In this document: positions 6,167-7,044 of the stretch, piece after piece
Numbering within the stretch: the first letter of the stretch is position 1
Layout: the number at the start of each line of letters is the position of its first letter
Source: Oligosphaeraceae bacterium
GTDB lineage: Bacteria > Verrucomicrobiota > Lentisphaeria > Oligosphaerales > Oligosphaeraceae
Assembly (NCBI GenBank): GCA_012515455.1
Contig: JAAYYJ010000312.1
Coordinates: 1 to 7,044, forward strand
DNA: 7,044 bases
Reading direction: 5' to 3'
Translations under genes and position numbers: made by a program
Notes under the pieces: generated by a model
The model's database searches: none
What the model saw: only the letters and a program-made list of their open reading frames with translations
What the model was told of the DNA's origin: nothing

Positions 6167-6420
6167 TGTCAATTACTTCTGCTTCAGAGAACCAGAGCCG
6201 CGAATTCGGCCCCCAGCCGATTGTGGCAATCCTGCAGGAACTGGGCTTGCGCAACCGTGACCTGGTGACGGCATCCACGGAACAGCTTACTTACAAGATG
6301 GTCGCCAAGGCCTGCCGCGGTCGCTGGCTGAGCAATAATGTCCGGGGGAAAGTGCTGCGGGCACTCAATAAAGCCAGCGACCGCAAGTATACCCTGGCCG
6401 ACTTGTTCAATTATTCCTGA
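6166..6420 (+). CDS. small helix-turn-helix-like protein, probable DNA binder
   Basis: An 84-residue protein I cannot assign to a named family. After a polar N-terminus (about 1-15) it reads as three or four helices: PIVAILQELGL (18-28), RDLVTAS (31-37), TEQLTYKMVAKACRGRWL (38-55) and SNNVRGKVLRALNKA (56-70), ending in YTLADLFNY. The spacing and the basic segment KMVAKACRGRWLSNNVRGKVLRALN resemble Cro/C1 or XRE-type repressor domains, where the second and third helices contact DNA. It is all domain, with no room for a ligand or oligomerisation module. ATG 6166 overlaps the metallophosphoesterase stop (TAATG) and has no ribosome-binding site, so translation should depend on re-initiation after that gene. 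A dyad-containing promoter lies 12 nt after its stop. A transcriptional role is inference; an RNA-binding role is also possible. Confidence 0.65.
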   Translation: MSITSASENQSREFGPQPIVAILQELGLRNRDLVTASTEQLTYKMVAKACRGRWLSNNVRGKVLRALNKASDRKYTLADLFNYS

Positions 6421-6431
6421 AGAGTCCCTGC

Positions 6432-6459
6432 TTGCAAACTCTGGAACTGAGTTTATAGT
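6432..6459 (+). promoter_or_regulatory. promoter of tRNA-Gln with an inverted repeat in its spacer
   Basis: TTGCAA (6432-6437) and TATAGT (6454-6459) are separated by 16 nt. A start near 6466 gives a leader of only about 7 nt before the tRNA, typical for tRNA genes. The spacer is an inverted repeat, AAACTC (6436-6441) and GAGTTT (6449-6454) with 7 nt between, which overlaps both boxes and could be an operator. As RNA it could also be a weak 3' hairpin of the upstream mRNA. Confidence 0.6.
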
Positions 6460-6472
6460 ATATCTTCGCCTC

Positions 6473-6546
6473 AACCCCGTGGTGTAATGGCAGCACAACT
6501 GGTTTTGGTCCAGTTAGTCTAGGTTCGAATCCTGGCGGGGTTGCCA
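6473..6546 (+). tRNA. tRNA-Gln (anticodon TTG)
   Basis: Hand folding gives an acceptor stem AACCCCG/CGGGGTT (6473-6479 with 6536-6542), a D arm with GTG/CAC, an anticodon stem ACTGG/CCAGT, and the loop TTTTGGT with TTG at 6505-6507. The T stem is CTAGG/CCTGG with loop TTCGAAT. The discriminator is G6543, with encoded CCA (6544-6546). It reads CAA glutamine codons. The first pair is A1-U72, whereas the bacterial tRNA-Gln sequences I remember begin U1-A72; both are weak pairs. It has its own promoter and terminator. Confidence 0.95.
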
Positions 6547-6557
6547 CTGGCATTGCC

Positions 6558-6585
6558 GCCGCCCCCGCCGGGCGGCTTTTTTTTT
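6558..6585 (+). terminator. intrinsic terminator of tRNA-Gln
   Basis: GCCGCCC (6558-6564) pairs with GGGCGGC (6570-6576) around CCGCC, followed by nine T (6577-6585). It starts 12 nt after the tRNA CCA. On the minus strand no T-run follows the hairpin, so it should not terminate the converging DUF1232 gene efficiently. Confidence 0.92.
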
Positions 6586-6590
6586 GCCCG

Positions 6591-7044
6591 TTATTCCTGG
6601 TTCAGGGACTTCTTCAGGACATAGGTTGAGAGAATCGTCACGCTGATGTCATCCAGAGTCCCGAAAAAGGGTATCGCATCCGGGACCAAATCTATCGGCA
6701 GCAGGACCCAGATGACGGCGGTAAGCAGCATCAGCACTATTCTCGGGACGGCGGCAATGCTGCCCAGCAGGTTGTCGTAGGCGTACAGGCGCTGGTTGGG
6801 CAGCAGGAAAAATCCGTCGCTGCCGCCTTGGATATGGACCAGATTATAGGAGTATACCATCTTGCGGGTGATCTCCGCCGCCAGCGCCCGGGCTTCGTCG
6901 TCGTTGACCGCAGCAGCGGGGTAGGCATCCTTGACCATTTGCAGAAAATGCGCTTCGGAGAGCTTCTGACCGCCGGCAAAGAGCCTCTGCATGGTGTTCA
7001 GCACGACCCGCAGCAACGCCTCGTCTATGCCGTTGCTGAGCTGC
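6591..7044 (-). CDS. DUF1232 (YkvA-like) membrane protein, N-terminus missing
   Basis: The reading frame enters from the right edge without a stop and ends at TAA (6593-6591), giving at least 150 residues. The C-terminal part is typical DUF1232: a hydrophobic segment VPRIVLMLLTAVIWVLL followed by PIDLVPDAIPFFGTLDD and a second hydrophobic helix ISVTILSTYVL. The P-x-DL-x-PD-x-IP-x(2)-G-x(2)-DD pattern is the family hallmark. The preceding 90 or so residues are soluble and predicted mostly helical, with an acidic/alanine-rich part (NDDEARALAAEITRKM). In-frame TTG 7016 and ATG 6992 lack ribosome-binding sites and open frame continues upstream, so the true start lies outside. The family's molecular function is not established. 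The gene converges on tRNA-Gln and is unrelated to the plus-strand genes. Confidence 0.85.
   Translation of the reverse strand, partial: QLSNGIDEALLRVVLNTMQRLFAGGQKLSEAHFLQMVKDAYPAAAVNDDEARALAAEITRKMVYSYNLVHIQGGSDGFFLLPNQRLYAYDNLLGSIAAVPRIVLMLLTAVIWVLLPIDLVPDAIPFFGTLDDISVTILSTYVLKKSLNQE

Noticed and set aside
6591..7016. TTG at 7016 as the start of the DUF1232 protein
   Set aside because: The frame stays open to the window edge and no ribosome-binding site precedes this codon, so the gene is better called partial.

Overview
This is an ordinary-looking housekeeping stretch of a GC-rich (roughly 60% by eye) diderm bacterial chromosome. A lipid A biosynthesis gene (lpxB) shows that the organism makes an LPS-type outer membrane. 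A two-cluster ferredoxin hints at anaerobic metabolism. The alanyl-tRNA synthetase is a short, ~594-residue form without the usual C-terminal domain. I know such short forms from spirochaetes and some other lineages. My best guess is a PVC-group relative (Lentisphaerota- or Kiritimatiellota-like) or a spirochaete-like lineage, but the window holds no decisive phylogenetic marker and this is low-confidence inference.

Left part (1-600): the end of one tRNA-Asp and a complete second tRNA-Asp(GTC) in tandem, closed by an intrinsic terminator. A near-consensus promoter and a 57-residue 2[4Fe-4S] ferredoxin with its own strong terminator follow. That terminator lies only 18 nt before the next start codon.

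Centre (591-5026, plus strand): folK (folate biosynthesis), alaS (tRNA charging), lpxB (lipid A disaccharide synthase) and a WalJ/YycJ-type metallo-beta-lactamase-fold hydrolase. No terminator is visible between alaS and lpxB, and lpxB and the hydrolase gene overlap by 4 nt, so alaS-lpxB-walJ looks like one transcription unit. Its genes serve different pathways.

Right part (5078-7044): an exported metallophosphoesterase-like protein with an altered third motif, sharing one base (TAATG) with a small 84-residue protein that looks like a helix-turn-helix DNA binder. A promoter with an inverted repeat in its spacer comes next, then tRNA-Gln(TTG) and a strong terminator. On the opposite strand is a DUF1232-family membrane protein whose start lies beyond the window edge.

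I found no mobile element, CRISPR array, phage or defence module. The points most worth a second look are the altered metallophosphoesterase active site, the coupled HTH-like gene beside a dyad-bearing tRNA promoter, the minimal AlaRS with a four-cysteine insert, and several RNA-structure candidates in the short intergenic gaps.
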